Assembly (NCBI GenBank): GCA_001664005.1
Contig: CP016093.1
Span: 2,177,001 to 2,241,000 of the forward strand
Direction of reading: 5' to 3'
From: Rhizobiales bacterium NRL2
GTDB lineage: Bacteria > Pseudomonadota > Alphaproteobacteria > Minwuiales > Minwuiaceae
DNA: 64,000 nucleotides
Shown: one piece after another, positions 57,718 to 64,000 of the stretch
How the letters are laid out: every line of letters begins with the position of its first letter
Numbering within the stretch: position 1 is the stretch's first letter
Made by a program: the position numbers and the translations under genes
Notes under the pieces: generated by a model
The model's input: the letters and a program-made list of their open reading frames with translations, nothing else
Databases searched by the model: none
Told to the model about the DNA's origin: nothing

Positions 57718-58257
57718 TCAGGAGCTGCCTTCCACCTGCAGCCCTTCATTGTGGTAGACCCAGCGGTCGGCGTAGCCGTCGCCGTCCACGTCGACGGCGT
57801 AATGCATGGGCACGTCGCCTTCCATGCCGTAGTCGGCCACGACATCCGCGCGGGTCTCGGCCACGCCATCCTGGTCCATATCCAGCCAGGCGCTGCGGTT
57901 CGATGTGCGGGGATCCATCTCGTAGTCGGCGTAGGTGGTGTAGTAGTCCGCGCCTCCGGCACGGCTGACCCAGCGGTCGCCGACGCCGTCGCCATCCAGG
58001 TCAACGGCGTAGAGATAGGGGCTGGCGGGATCGCGGTCATGGTCGATGCCAGCGACGATATTGCCCTCGGCATCGACGGTCCCGTCGTTGTTGTCGTCGA
58101 TCCGGGCGCGCGGATAGTTCAGGTCCGATCGGGTCTTGTCCATCACGCCGGTCTTGATCTTCGCCTTCGCGCTGGTATCCGCATCGGCGGCGCCGGCGGA
58201 AAGCGGCATTGCCGCCATCAGCACGGCAATCGGGGTCATCATGAGCGCCTTACGCAT
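57718..58257 (-). CDS. Secreted tandem DxDGDG-repeat protein
   Basis: 179 aa from ATG 58257 (AAGGAG upstream). Signal peptide MRKALMMTPIAVLMAAMPLS. Mature part: an opening DDNNDGTVDAEGNIVAGIDH, then YLYAVDLDGDGVGDRWVSRA, LDMDQDGVAETRADVVADYG and HYAVDVDGDGYADRWVYHNE. Four DxDxDG-type loops are evenly spaced, like dockerin, thrombospondin-3 or EF-hand calcium loops. Clear paralogue of 58485-59177. It has no cysteines. Extracellular or periplasmic. Confidence 0.82.
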   Translation of the reverse strand: MRKALMMTPIAVLMAAMPLSAGAADADTSAKAKIKTGVMDKTRSDLNYPRARIDDNNDGTVDAEGNIVAGIDHDRDPASPYLYAVDLDGDGVGDRWVSRAGGADYYTTYADYEMDPRTSNRSAWLDMDQDGVAETRADVVADYGMEGDVPMHYAVDVDGDGYADRWVYHNEGLQVEGSS

Positions 58258-58351
58258 AATCTCGCTCCTTACGCATTCTTCTTCTTTCCCAACTGCGGGA
58301 CAGGCGCATCGAACGCCTCCCGTCCCTTCCACGTGGGAGCGAGTGTGCGGA

Positions 58352-58360
58352 TTTGTACCG
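58352..58360 (-). promoter_or_regulatory. Array upstream element, variant CGGTACAAA
   Basis: CGGTACAAA (one base differs) on the minus strand, 95 bp before the ATG at 58257. The identical distance to that of the neighbouring gene at 57530 supports a shared function. Fourth of six copies. Confidence 0.5.
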
Positions 58361-58391
58361 TACGGGTCAGAATCGCGCACCGGCGGACGAG

Positions 58392-58424
58392 AAGCCCCGG
58401 CGCGCGGCCGGCGCGCCGGGGCTT
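58392..58424. terminator. Strong GC-rich terminator hairpin
   Basis: A 14-bp stem (AAGCCCCGGCGCGC / GCGCGCCGGGGCTT) with a 5-nt loop lies about 60 bp after the stop at 58485 on the minus strand. It ends in TTCTC rather than a full T-run. It should separate two consecutive array genes. Confidence 0.7.
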
Positions 58425-58484
58425 TCCATGAGGCATGGAGTGAGGTGTCGGGCTGACGCCCGACACGACACCTGTCCACCGATC

Positions 58485-59177
58485 CTACTGATCGTCGACG
58501 CCGGTGTTATCGCCATAGGAGGCGTCAGCGCCGGTGTCCAGATCCGAGGGCTCCCCCGGATTGGAGCGGGTGCTGTCGAGCGGGTTGGGGCCCGTCTCGT
58601 CATCCAGCTGGTTCGCGCCGCTCACCGCGGAGATATCCGCTGCAACCTGCTCGGCCTCTGTAATCTCCAGATAGTCGCTGGCGACCTGGTGACCGCGGGT
58701 CGAGCCCTCGGTCTGAAGGTCGGCGTTGTAGTAGACCCAGCGGTCGGCGTAGCCGTCGCCGTCGACATCGACGGCATAGTGCGTCGGCTGCTCGCCTTCG
58801 CCATCGAGATCGAAGTCCGCCAGGACGCGGGCGTCGGCTTCGGCAATGCCGTCATTGTCCATGTCCACCATGGCGCGGCGCTCGCCGTCATAGGCCGGCA
58901 TCTGGTAGCCCCTGTAGGCATGATAGTATGCGCCGGCCTCGGCGGAGGCATCGCGCATGACCCAGCTCTCGGCGTCGCCGTCATTGTCGGTGTCGACGGC
59001 ATATAGCTGAGGGGTTCCCGCGTCGCGGTCATGGTCGATACCGGCCATGATCACGCCCTCCATCTCCGCCGTGCCGTCGCGGTCACGGTCGATCTTGATG
59101 GTGTCCGCTGCCAGGACCTGCGCGGAAACGCCGGCGAGCAGCAGCGCGGTCGAAGTTCCGATGATTGTCCTACGCAT
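58485..59177 (-). CDS. Secreted tandem DxDGDG-repeat protein
   Basis: 230 aa from ATG 59177. Signal peptide MRRTIIGTSTALLLAGVSAQ. Mature part aligns along its length with the 57718-58257 protein: DRDRDGTAEMEGVIMAGIDH, YAVDTDNDGDAESWVMRDAS, VDMDNDGIAEADARVLADFD, HYAVDVDGDGYADRWVYYNA. It adds a 70-residue acidic tail (ISAVSGANQLDDETGPNPLD and on). Calcium-loop spacing is again clear. No CGGTTCAAA element was found in its 131-bp upstream gap. Confidence 0.82.
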   Translation of the reverse strand: MRRTIIGTSTALLLAGVSAQVLAADTIKIDRDRDGTAEMEGVIMAGIDHDRDAGTPQLYAVDTDNDGDAESWVMRDASAEAGAYYHAYRGYQMPAYDGERRAMVDMDNDGIAEADARVLADFDLDGEGEQPTHYAVDVDGDGYADRWVYYNADLQTEGSTRGHQVASDYLEITEAEQVAADISAVSGANQLDDETGPNPLDSTRSNPGEPSDLDTGADASYGDNTGVDDQ

Positions 59178-59308
59178 GGTTGTACTCTCTCTTTCTTCTT
59201 CTTGATGTCGGATTGGCGGTTCCGCCGGCGCATCGGCCGGTGCGCGGCGTCGGCTCCATCGGGCCTGTCGGCCGCCGCCGGAAACCGCGTTCGTGAAGGT
59301 CCGGCGCC

Positions 59309-59551
59309 TCAGTCCGTGTCGCTGGACGCGGACGCATCGCCGGACGCATCGAGGCCCGATGTGGTTTCGGCTTCACCGTCCTTCTCGGCGTCCGTATCGG
59401 CGCCGGCCACGACTTCGTTGCTGATGCCATAGCTCTGCACGCTGACGCCGGTATCGGCGCTGGCCTCGGCGTCCTCGCCATCGTCGGCGGCCGACGCGGC
59501 GCCGGCGGTCATCAGCAGCGCGGTGGCAGTGGTCACGATCGTCTTCCGCAT
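59309..59551 (-). CDS. Small secreted acidic protein
   Basis: 80 aa from ATG 59551 with AAGGAG. Signal peptide MRKTIVTTATALLMTAGAAS. The remaining 57 residues are Asp/Ser/Glu/Ala-rich (DDGEDAEASADTGVSVQSYG; DAEKDGEAETTSGLDASGDA) with no domain. The smallest member of the array. Confidence 0.7.
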   Translation of the reverse strand: MRKTIVTTATALLMTAGAASAADDGEDAEASADTGVSVQSYGISNEVVAGADTDAEKDGEAETTSGLDASGDASASSDTD

Positions 59552-59932
59552 GTCGATGCTCCTTGTGGGAGTGGACGGACTGCTCTTGTTTCTCTTCCTG
59601 GCGTGGCGCTGTCCGGAGTACCCGACGCCGTTGAGCCGACAGGTGGACATCCACATCCGGAGTTGAACCGGGGCGCCGATCAAATTCCGGCTCAGGGTCT
59701 CCTGAACCGTCAGAAATGCTTTTCAACTAACTGATAAGAAAGGATATCGTTCCTGAATTGTGCGCTCGTTTGACGCGCCGCGAGGCCGGAGCGATCAGAG
59801 AGCCTCCTCGGTTCGTGGTAGCGTGAGCTGACGCTCCGGCGGCCGCGTGACGATTGAAACGACACGGGCGATCGCCAACTGCCGTCCAGGGACGAGCGAT
59901 CTGCGTCCTGCGAGGAAGGGAGGCCGCCGACC
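59552..59932. other. Divergent intergenic region with array element
   Basis: About 380 bp between the array gene at 59551 (-) and yihY (+). It holds the CGGTTCAAC element (59662-59670) and, further up, a GGAAC-16 bp-AGTT arrangement on the minus strand near 59757-59730, which loosely fits an EcfG promoter but is unconfirmed. The remainder is AT-richer than the genes. No ORF or hairpin of note. Confidence 0.45.
59662..59670 (-). promoter_or_regulatory. Array upstream element CGGTTCAAC
   Basis: CGGTTCAAC on the minus strand, 111 bp before the ATG at 59551; the last base departs from the consensus. Fifth of six copies. Confidence 0.5.
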
Positions 59933-60895
59933 ATGGCACTTGACGCCAGACGCGGACCCGGCCGGGAGGACAATATCGCCAGCCCGGCCGGCTTCGGCCG
60001 GGACGACTGGTCGTCAATTCTCTCGCGGGTGAAGGACCGGATCGGTCAGGACAACCTTTCCCTGATCGCCGCCGGGGTCGCCTTCTTCGCCATGCTGGCG
60101 CTGTTTCCGGCGATCGCGGCCCTGGTCGGCTTCTACGGTTTCTTTGCCGATCCGGCCGACGTGGAACCCCTTCTGGCGATGGCCGGAAACTTTCTGCCCG
60201 AGACGGTGCTCTCTGTCCTCGAGGAACAGGTCCGGAGCCTGACCCGGGGCGAGGGCGCTGCAGTCGGTCTGGCGGCGATCCTGTCGCTCGGCGTCGCCAT
60301 CTGGAGCGCACGCGCGGGTGTGCTGGCCCTGGTCACGGGCCTGGGCGTGATCTACCGCGAGAACGGCCGGCGTGGGCTGCTGCGCGAGATCCTGGTTTCC
60401 CTGACCCTGACGGCGCTGCTGATCGTCGTCGGCGTTGTCGCCCTGGCCGCGGTGGTGCTGACCCCGGTGGTGTTGAATCTCTTCAATTTCGGCGCGGTCG
60501 GGGAATGGCTCGCCGCGATCCTGCGCTGGCCCATCGCGCTCGGCGCGCTGTTCGCCGCGTTGGCCATTCTCTATCGCCACGGCCCCTGCCGGCGGAAGGC
60601 GCGCCTGATCTGGGTCGCCTGGGGGGTGGTGGCCGCGGTGGTTCTCTGGGCGGTGGGTTCGGCGCTGTTCTCGGTCTATGTCGCCAACTTCGCCAGCTAC
60701 AATGAGACCTATGGCTCGATCGGCGCGGTCATCGCGCTCCTGATGTGGCTTTATGTCAGCGCGTTCGTCGTCCTGCTCGGCGCGCTGCTCAGCGCGGAGA
60801 TGGAGCATCAGACGCAAGCTGACACGACGATCGGCCATCCGCGGCCGGTCGGCGAGCGTGGCGCGTACATGGCCGACAATGTGCCGCAAGGCTGA
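59933..60895 (+). CDS. YihY/BrkB family membrane protein
   Basis: 320 aa. Six hydrophobic helices match the YihY/BrkB family: DNLSLIAAGVAFFAMLALFP in the first, VGLAAILSLGVAIWSARAGV, and the closing YNETYGSIGAVIALLMWLYV / SAFVVLLGALLSAEME. Earlier BrkB was mistaken for RNase BN. Function unknown. It is the only plus-strand gene inside the secreted-protein array. Confidence 0.92.
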   Translation: MALDARRGPGREDNIASPAGFGRDDWSSILSRVKDRIGQDNLSLIAAGVAFFAMLALFPAIAALVGFYGFFADPADVEPLLAMAGNFLPETVLSVLEEQVRSLTRGEGAAVGLAAILSLGVAIWSARAGVLALVTGLGVIYRENGRRGLLREILVSLTLTALLIVVGVVALAAVVLTPVVLNLFNFGAVGEWLAAILRWPIALGALFAALAILYRHGPCRRKARLIWVAWGVVAAVVLWAVGSALFSVYVANFASYNETYGSIGAVIALLMWLYVSAFVVLLGALLSAEMEHQTQADTTIGHPRPVGERGAYMADNVPQG

Positions 60896-60924
60896 TCCGG
60901 CCACAGGGTTTGTTCTCAGGCAGT

Positions 60925-60953
60925 AAAAAGCCGGGCGCCATGCGGCGCCCGGC
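60925..60953 (-). terminator. Rho-independent terminator
   Basis: A 10-bp stem (GCCGGGCGCC / GGCGCCCGGC, loop ATGC) followed on the minus strand by TTTTT. It lies 26 bp after the stop of the gene at 60979 and also closes yihY from the other side. Confidence 0.85.
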
Positions 60954-60978
60954 ATCTCGTGGCAACTGTCGCGAAGGG

Positions 60979-61371
60979 TCAGTCGAGCGCCACGTCACCT
61001 TCACCGGTGTCCGGTTGCGGTGCTGGTGTGGGGTCGACCGTGTCAGCGGGGTTCGGCAACGCCTGCCAGTCCCTGGTCGCCTGCTTGGCCGGCGCCGGGA
61101 TATCGTCGCGATCGGTCACCGTATACTTCTTCGAAAGAGGCGGGTCATTGCGGGTCATGCCCGGCATGACCGGCGTGCCGCCCTCATAACCAGCCCGCTG
61201 ACGGGCGCGCCAGTTCTCGATTACCGTCGGAGCGGAGCTCTCGAGACCCTGGGCCGCCATCTGACTGTGAACGATGTCGGTATCGTCGCTGACGCTTGAC
61301 TGCGCCAGCGCCGCCGCCGACGCGGTCGCGAGAAGAATTGCTGTGGTTGTTCCGAGGAGTACGTTACGCAT
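60979..61371 (-). CDS. Small secreted protein with polar Pro-rich tail
   Basis: 130 aa from ATG 61371 (AAAGGAGG). Signal peptide MRNVLLGTTTAILLATASAA. The mature part is polar (QSSVSDDTDIVHSQMAAQGL; ARQRAGYEGGTPVMPGMTR) and ends in a Pro/Asp-rich stretch. It has no DxDxDG loop. No domain was recognised. The signal peptide and promoter element group it with the array. Confidence 0.75.
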   Translation of the reverse strand: MRNVLLGTTTAILLATASAAALAQSSVSDDTDIVHSQMAAQGLESSAPTVIENWRARQRAGYEGGTPVMPGMTRNDPPLSKKYTVTDRDDIPAPAKQATRDWQALPNPADTVDPTPAPQPDTGEGDVALD

Positions 61372-61468
61372 ACTGTGCCTCCTTTCGACTGACGCGAACC
61401 CATTGCGATTGTTGGATTTTATGGGCGGGTCCGCGCCTCTCTCGACCACATGGCCCCAGAGCGTGGAA

Positions 61469-61477
61469 TTTGAACCG
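61469..61477 (-). promoter_or_regulatory. Array upstream element CGGTTCAAA
   Basis: CGGTTCAAA on the minus strand, 98 bp before the ATG at 61371, flanked by TGC and TTCC. Sixth of six copies. Confidence 0.55.
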
Positions 61478-61596
61478 GCACATGCGCGGGATTGCCGCCC
61501 CCTGAGGCGAATTCGCCCGCATGGCGACAGGATGGTGTGCGATCGGCGAGAGGTCTCGGGGGAGAAGGCCGGCGTCCTCCCCCGGACCACAGAATG

Positions 61597-61965
61597 CTAC
61601 TCGGTCGGGATGATCGGGTCGCCGGCGCCGACGTCGGTGTCGGCAGGCGGGCCGCCCGGAGTCGCGTTCAGCGCCATTTCGCGGGCGGCGCCGATGGTCT
61701 TGGCACGGACCACCCAGCGATCGGCGACGCCGTCATCGTCGAGGTCGACCGCGTAGCGGGCGTAATGAACGTCGCCGCGGATCTCGGAGACCTGACCCAG
61801 GACGGTGGCGCGCTCATCCCCGCGGCCGTCGCCGTCGCGGTCGATCAGGATGCCGCGGGCATCGCCCCCGGACAGGTTCAGAACCTCGTCCTTCGGGTCG
61901 GCGAGGGCGGCGCCGCTGGCGGTCGCCAGCAGGGCAAGGGCTGCGGTCAGCAGGGTCGGTTTCAT
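61597..61965 (-). CDS. Small secreted DxDGDG-loop protein
   Basis: 122 aa from ATG 61965 (GGGAG eight bases up; GTG 61968 is an alternative). Signal peptide KPTLLTAALALLATASGAAL. It carries ILIDRDGDGRGDERATVLGQ and ARYAVDLDDDGVADRWVVRA, the shortened version of the two-repeat paralogues. A 20-residue Gly/Asp/Pro tail follows. Its upstream region has CGGGTTCGCGC rather than the array element. Confidence 0.78.
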   Translation of the reverse strand: MKPTLLTAALALLATASGAALADPKDEVLNLSGGDARGILIDRDGDGRGDERATVLGQVSEIRGDVHYARYAVDLDDDGVADRWVVRAKTIGAAREMALNATPGGPPADTDVGAGDPIIPTE

Positions 61966-62154
61966 CACGGTACTCCCTGATTGTTGTTGCTTCTCACGAG
62001 CCGTTCGGTTCGGGCGCCCTTTGCCGGCGCGCGAACCCGGCCCTTCAGGGAATCTGGGAAAGGGGTCGGGACCATGACGGGGCCGGCCTGCGACCGATCT
62101 GTGACGGCGCAGCGAACACGGCCTCGCGTTCGTCCCTTGCCGGACGGCGGCGGC

Positions 62155-63471
62155 TCAGGCGAGACGCGCCCACAGATCGTAGTGATCGGCCTCGACCACC
62201 TCGGCCCGGACCATGTCGCCCGGCTGCAGACCGGTCTCGCCGTTGAGGAAGACGCATCCGTCGATCTCCGGCGCGTCGGATTTCGAGCGCCCGATCGCGC
62301 CGTCCTCGTCGGCCTCGTCAATCAGGACGTCGATTTTCCAGCCGATCTTCCGCTTCATGCGCCGTTCGCTGATCGCCGCCTGGGCGGTCATGAAGCGATG
62401 CCAGCGTTCTTCCTTGATCTCTTCCGGTACCGCGCCGGGCAGCTCGTTGGCGGCGGCGCCGGCAACCGGCTCGAATTTGAAGCAGCCGACGCGATCCAGC
62501 TGCGCCTCCTCCAGCCAGTCGAGCAGGTAGCGGAAATCCTCTTCCGTCTCGCCGGGAAAGCCGACGATGAAGGTGGAACGGATCGTCAGGTCCGGCGCCT
62601 GACGCCGCCAGTCGGCGATGCGGTCCAGGGTCCGTTCCTGATGGGCCGGCCGGCGCATCGCCTTCAGCACGGTCGGGCTGGCGTGCTGGAAAGGAATATC
62701 GATGTAGGGGAGGATCTTCTCCTCCGCCATCAGCGGGATCAGCCGGTCCACGTGCGGGTAGGGGTAGACGTAGTGCAGCCGGACCCAGACGCCGAGCCGG
62801 CCCAGCGCCTCGGCCAGGTCGTAAATGTGCGCCTTCACCGGCTCGCCGTGCCAGGGCGTGGCCTGATGCCTGATGTCGACGCCATAGGCCGAGGTGTCCT
62901 GGGAGATGACCAGAAGCTCCTGCACCCCCGCCTGGACCAGCCGCTCGGCCTCGTAGAGCACCTTGGCCGCGGGCCGGCTGGCCAGTTTGCCGCGCATGGA
63001 CGGGATGATGCAGAAGCTGCAGGAATGATTGCAGCCTTCCGAGATCTTCAGATAGGCGTAGTGCCGAGGCGTCAGTTTCAGCCCGGCTTCCGGCACCAGC
63101 TGCGTGAAGGGCTCCGGCGGCGGCGGGGCATGGGCGTGCACCGCCTCGACGACCTGCTCGTACTGGTGGGGCCCGGTGACGGCCAGGACGCCCGGATGAT
63201 TCGCCCGGATTGCCGCCTCGTCGACGCCCATGCAGCCGGTGACGATGACGCGGCCGTTCTCCCGCATGGCCTCGCCGATGGCGTCCAGGCTCTCCGCCTT
63301 GGCCGAATCGAGGAAACCGCAGGTGTTCACGATCACCGCGTCGGCGCCGGCATATTCCGGTGAGAGTTCATAGCCCTCGGCGCGGAGCGAGGTGATGATC
63401 CGTTCGGAATCCACCAGCGCCTTGGGACAGCCCAGGCTGACGATGCCGATCTTCGGGACATGCGTATTCAT
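62155..63471 (-). CDS. rimO: Ribosomal protein S12 methylthiotransferase RimO
   Basis: 438 aa radical-SAM enzyme that adds a methylthio group to Asp of ribosomal protein S12. N-terminal 4Fe-4S domain begins [18 protein letters not shown], with further Cys in [14 protein letters not shown] and VTGCMGVDE. The radical-SAM CxxxCxxC is [25 protein letters not shown] domain ends the protein ([20 protein letters not shown]). Length and motifs are complete. It is distinguished from MiaB by the ALVDSER motif. Confidence 0.95.
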   Translation of the reverse strand: MNTHVPKIGIVSLGCPKALVDSERIITSLRAEGYELSPEYAGADAVIVNTCGFLDSAKAESLDAIGEAMRENGRVIVTGCMGVDEAAIRANHPGVLAVTGPHQYEQVVEAVHAHAPPPPEPFTQLVPEAGLKLTPRHYAYLKISEGCNHSCSFCIIPSMRGKLASRPAAKVLYEAERLVQAGVQELLVISQDTSAYGVDIRHQATPWHGEPVKAHIYDLAEALGRLGVWVRLHYVYPYPHVDRLIPLMAEEKILPYIDIPFQHASPTVLKAMRRPAHQERTLDRIADWRRQAPDLTIRSTFIVGFPGETEEDFRYLLDWLEEAQLDRVGCFKFEPVAGAAANELPGAVPEEIKEERWHRFMTAQAAISERRMKRKIGWKIDVLIDEADEDGAIGRSKSDAPEIDGCVFLNGETGLQPGDMVRAEVVEADHYDLWARLA

Positions 63472-63533
63472 GGGCGCGGCTTCTACGCGAGCGCGCGCGC
63501 CATGGGAAGCCGGGACGTGGCGGCCAACGGCGT

Positions 63534-64000
63534 TCAGATTGCATGGCCGGTTTCAGGATCGAACAGGCGGACATCGCCGGGCTGGATCGAAATCCTGACC
63601 ATTTCGCCGGCGCGCACCGGCTGGTGGCGGGGCAGCCGGGCAGGGAGGTCGACGCCATCGGCGCGGAGATGCGCGATCTGGTCCGCGCCCAGCACCTCCA
63701 CCAGATCCGTCTTCAGCTCGATCGGACCCTCGGGGTCCAGTTCCACGTTCTCGGGCCGGATGCCGGCGATCACTGGCCGGCCCGCCGCGAGCCGGAGCGG
63801 CGTCGGCACCCGGATGCCGCCCGACAACTCGACGGTGCAACCGTCCTCGCTGGCGCGGCCTTCCAGCAGACTCATGGGCGGTGTGCCGATGAAGCCCGCG
63901 ACGAAGGTCGTGGCCGGGCGCTCGTAGACGTCGGCCGGGGTGCCGATCTGCTCCGCGCGGCCGGCGTTCATCACCACGATGCGGTGGCCCAGCGTCATCG
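63534..64000 (-). CDS. UgpC/MalK-type ABC transporter ATPase, C-terminal part (5' end outside window)
   Basis: The last 155 residues of an ABC ATPase. Visible: [20 protein letters not shown] after the Walker B/H-loop region, then [20 protein letters not shown] and a TOBE domain ([45 protein letters not shown]). These are signatures of the sugar/glycerol-3-phosphate UgpC/MalK family. The Walker A and signature motifs lie beyond base 64000. It is followed 62 bp later by rimO on the same strand. Confidence 0.9.
   Translation of the reverse strand, partial: MTLGHRIVVMNAGRAEQIGTPADVYERPATTFVAGFIGTPPMSLLEGRASEDGCTVELSGGIRVPTPLRLAAGRPVIAGIRPENVELDPEGPIELKTDLVEVLGADQIAHLRADGVDLPARLPRHQPVRAGEMVRISIQPGDVRLFDPETGHAI

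Noticed and set aside
59730-59757. EcfG-type promoter (GGAAC, 16 bp, AGTT) before the array gene at 59551
   Set aside because: The spacing fits only loosely, the -10 box is AGTT rather than CGTT, and it lies about 180 bp from the start with the CGGTTCAAC element between.
54851-61965. Array as a phage or plasmid-borne island
   Set aside because: No integrase, transposase, attachment site or tRNA boundary; GC content and codon usage look like the rest of the window.

Overview
The window is a high-GC chromosomal segment from an alphaproteobacterium, probably Rhodospirillales-like. The order is an inference from overall gene content; no rRNA or species marker is present. Supporting signs are a CpaA-F/Tad pilus locus of alphaproteobacterial type, an LdtR-like MarR regulator, a HisKA_2 (HRVKNN) kinase, a His-kinase/REC-rich gene set and a tRNA-Gln with an encoded CCA. 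No prophage, insertion sequence or CRISPR array was seen. Coding is dense, with many 1-14 bp overlaps.

Layout. 0-6.8 kb: two multi-PAS sensor kinases and a single-domain response regulator. 6.8-8.4 kb: a scar with a truncated Crp/Fnr fragment, a short orphan gene, a secreted Met/Gly/Gln/Lys-repeat protein and a small hypothetical. 8.7-15.4 kb: a secreted caspase-like protein lying tail-to-tail with an operon for a secreted protein, a CHASE2 adenylate/guanylate cyclase and a TPR-CHAT lipoprotein. 15.6-28.1 kb: a complete Flp/Tad pilus locus (flp, cpaA, cpaB, cpaC, cpaD, cpaE, cpaF, tadB, tadC on +; a tadD-like lipoprotein and three TadE/F/G-like genes on -), split by a MarR regulator. 28.4-32.5 kb: a PAS histidine kinase that ends in a photoactive-yellow-protein (PYP) domain, then a FecR-like protein plus a second CHASE2 cyclase. 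32.5-54.8 kb: mostly housekeeping and metabolism: APC permease, acyl-CoA dehydrogenase, a nickel/cobalt efflux pair, tRNA-Gln, ppx, rlmE, guaB, an RsmB-type methyltransferase, guaA, rmuC, wrbA, a second NicO transporter with its DUF1007 partner, a ferredoxin reductase and ferredoxin, and ppk2.

54.8-62 kb is the most unusual stretch. It holds nine minus-strand genes for small acidic exported proteins. They share nearly the same signal peptide and an A-rich leader, and six carry a common upstream element (CGGTTCAAA), yet the mature parts differ: a PRC-barrel, acidic low-complexity tails, and four proteins with DxDxDG calcium-loop-like motifs. A YihY/BrkB membrane protein sits inside the array on the other strand. 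62-64 kb: rimO and the end of an ugpC-type ABC ATPase gene.

Two themes recur. One is envelope signalling in which a secreted or FecR-like protein precedes a CHASE2 cyclase (seen twice). The other is surface or periplasmic proteins with predicted Ca-binding loops. The best candidates for undescribed biology are the C-terminal PYP domain on a histidine kinase and the constant-leader, variable-cargo array of secreted proteins.
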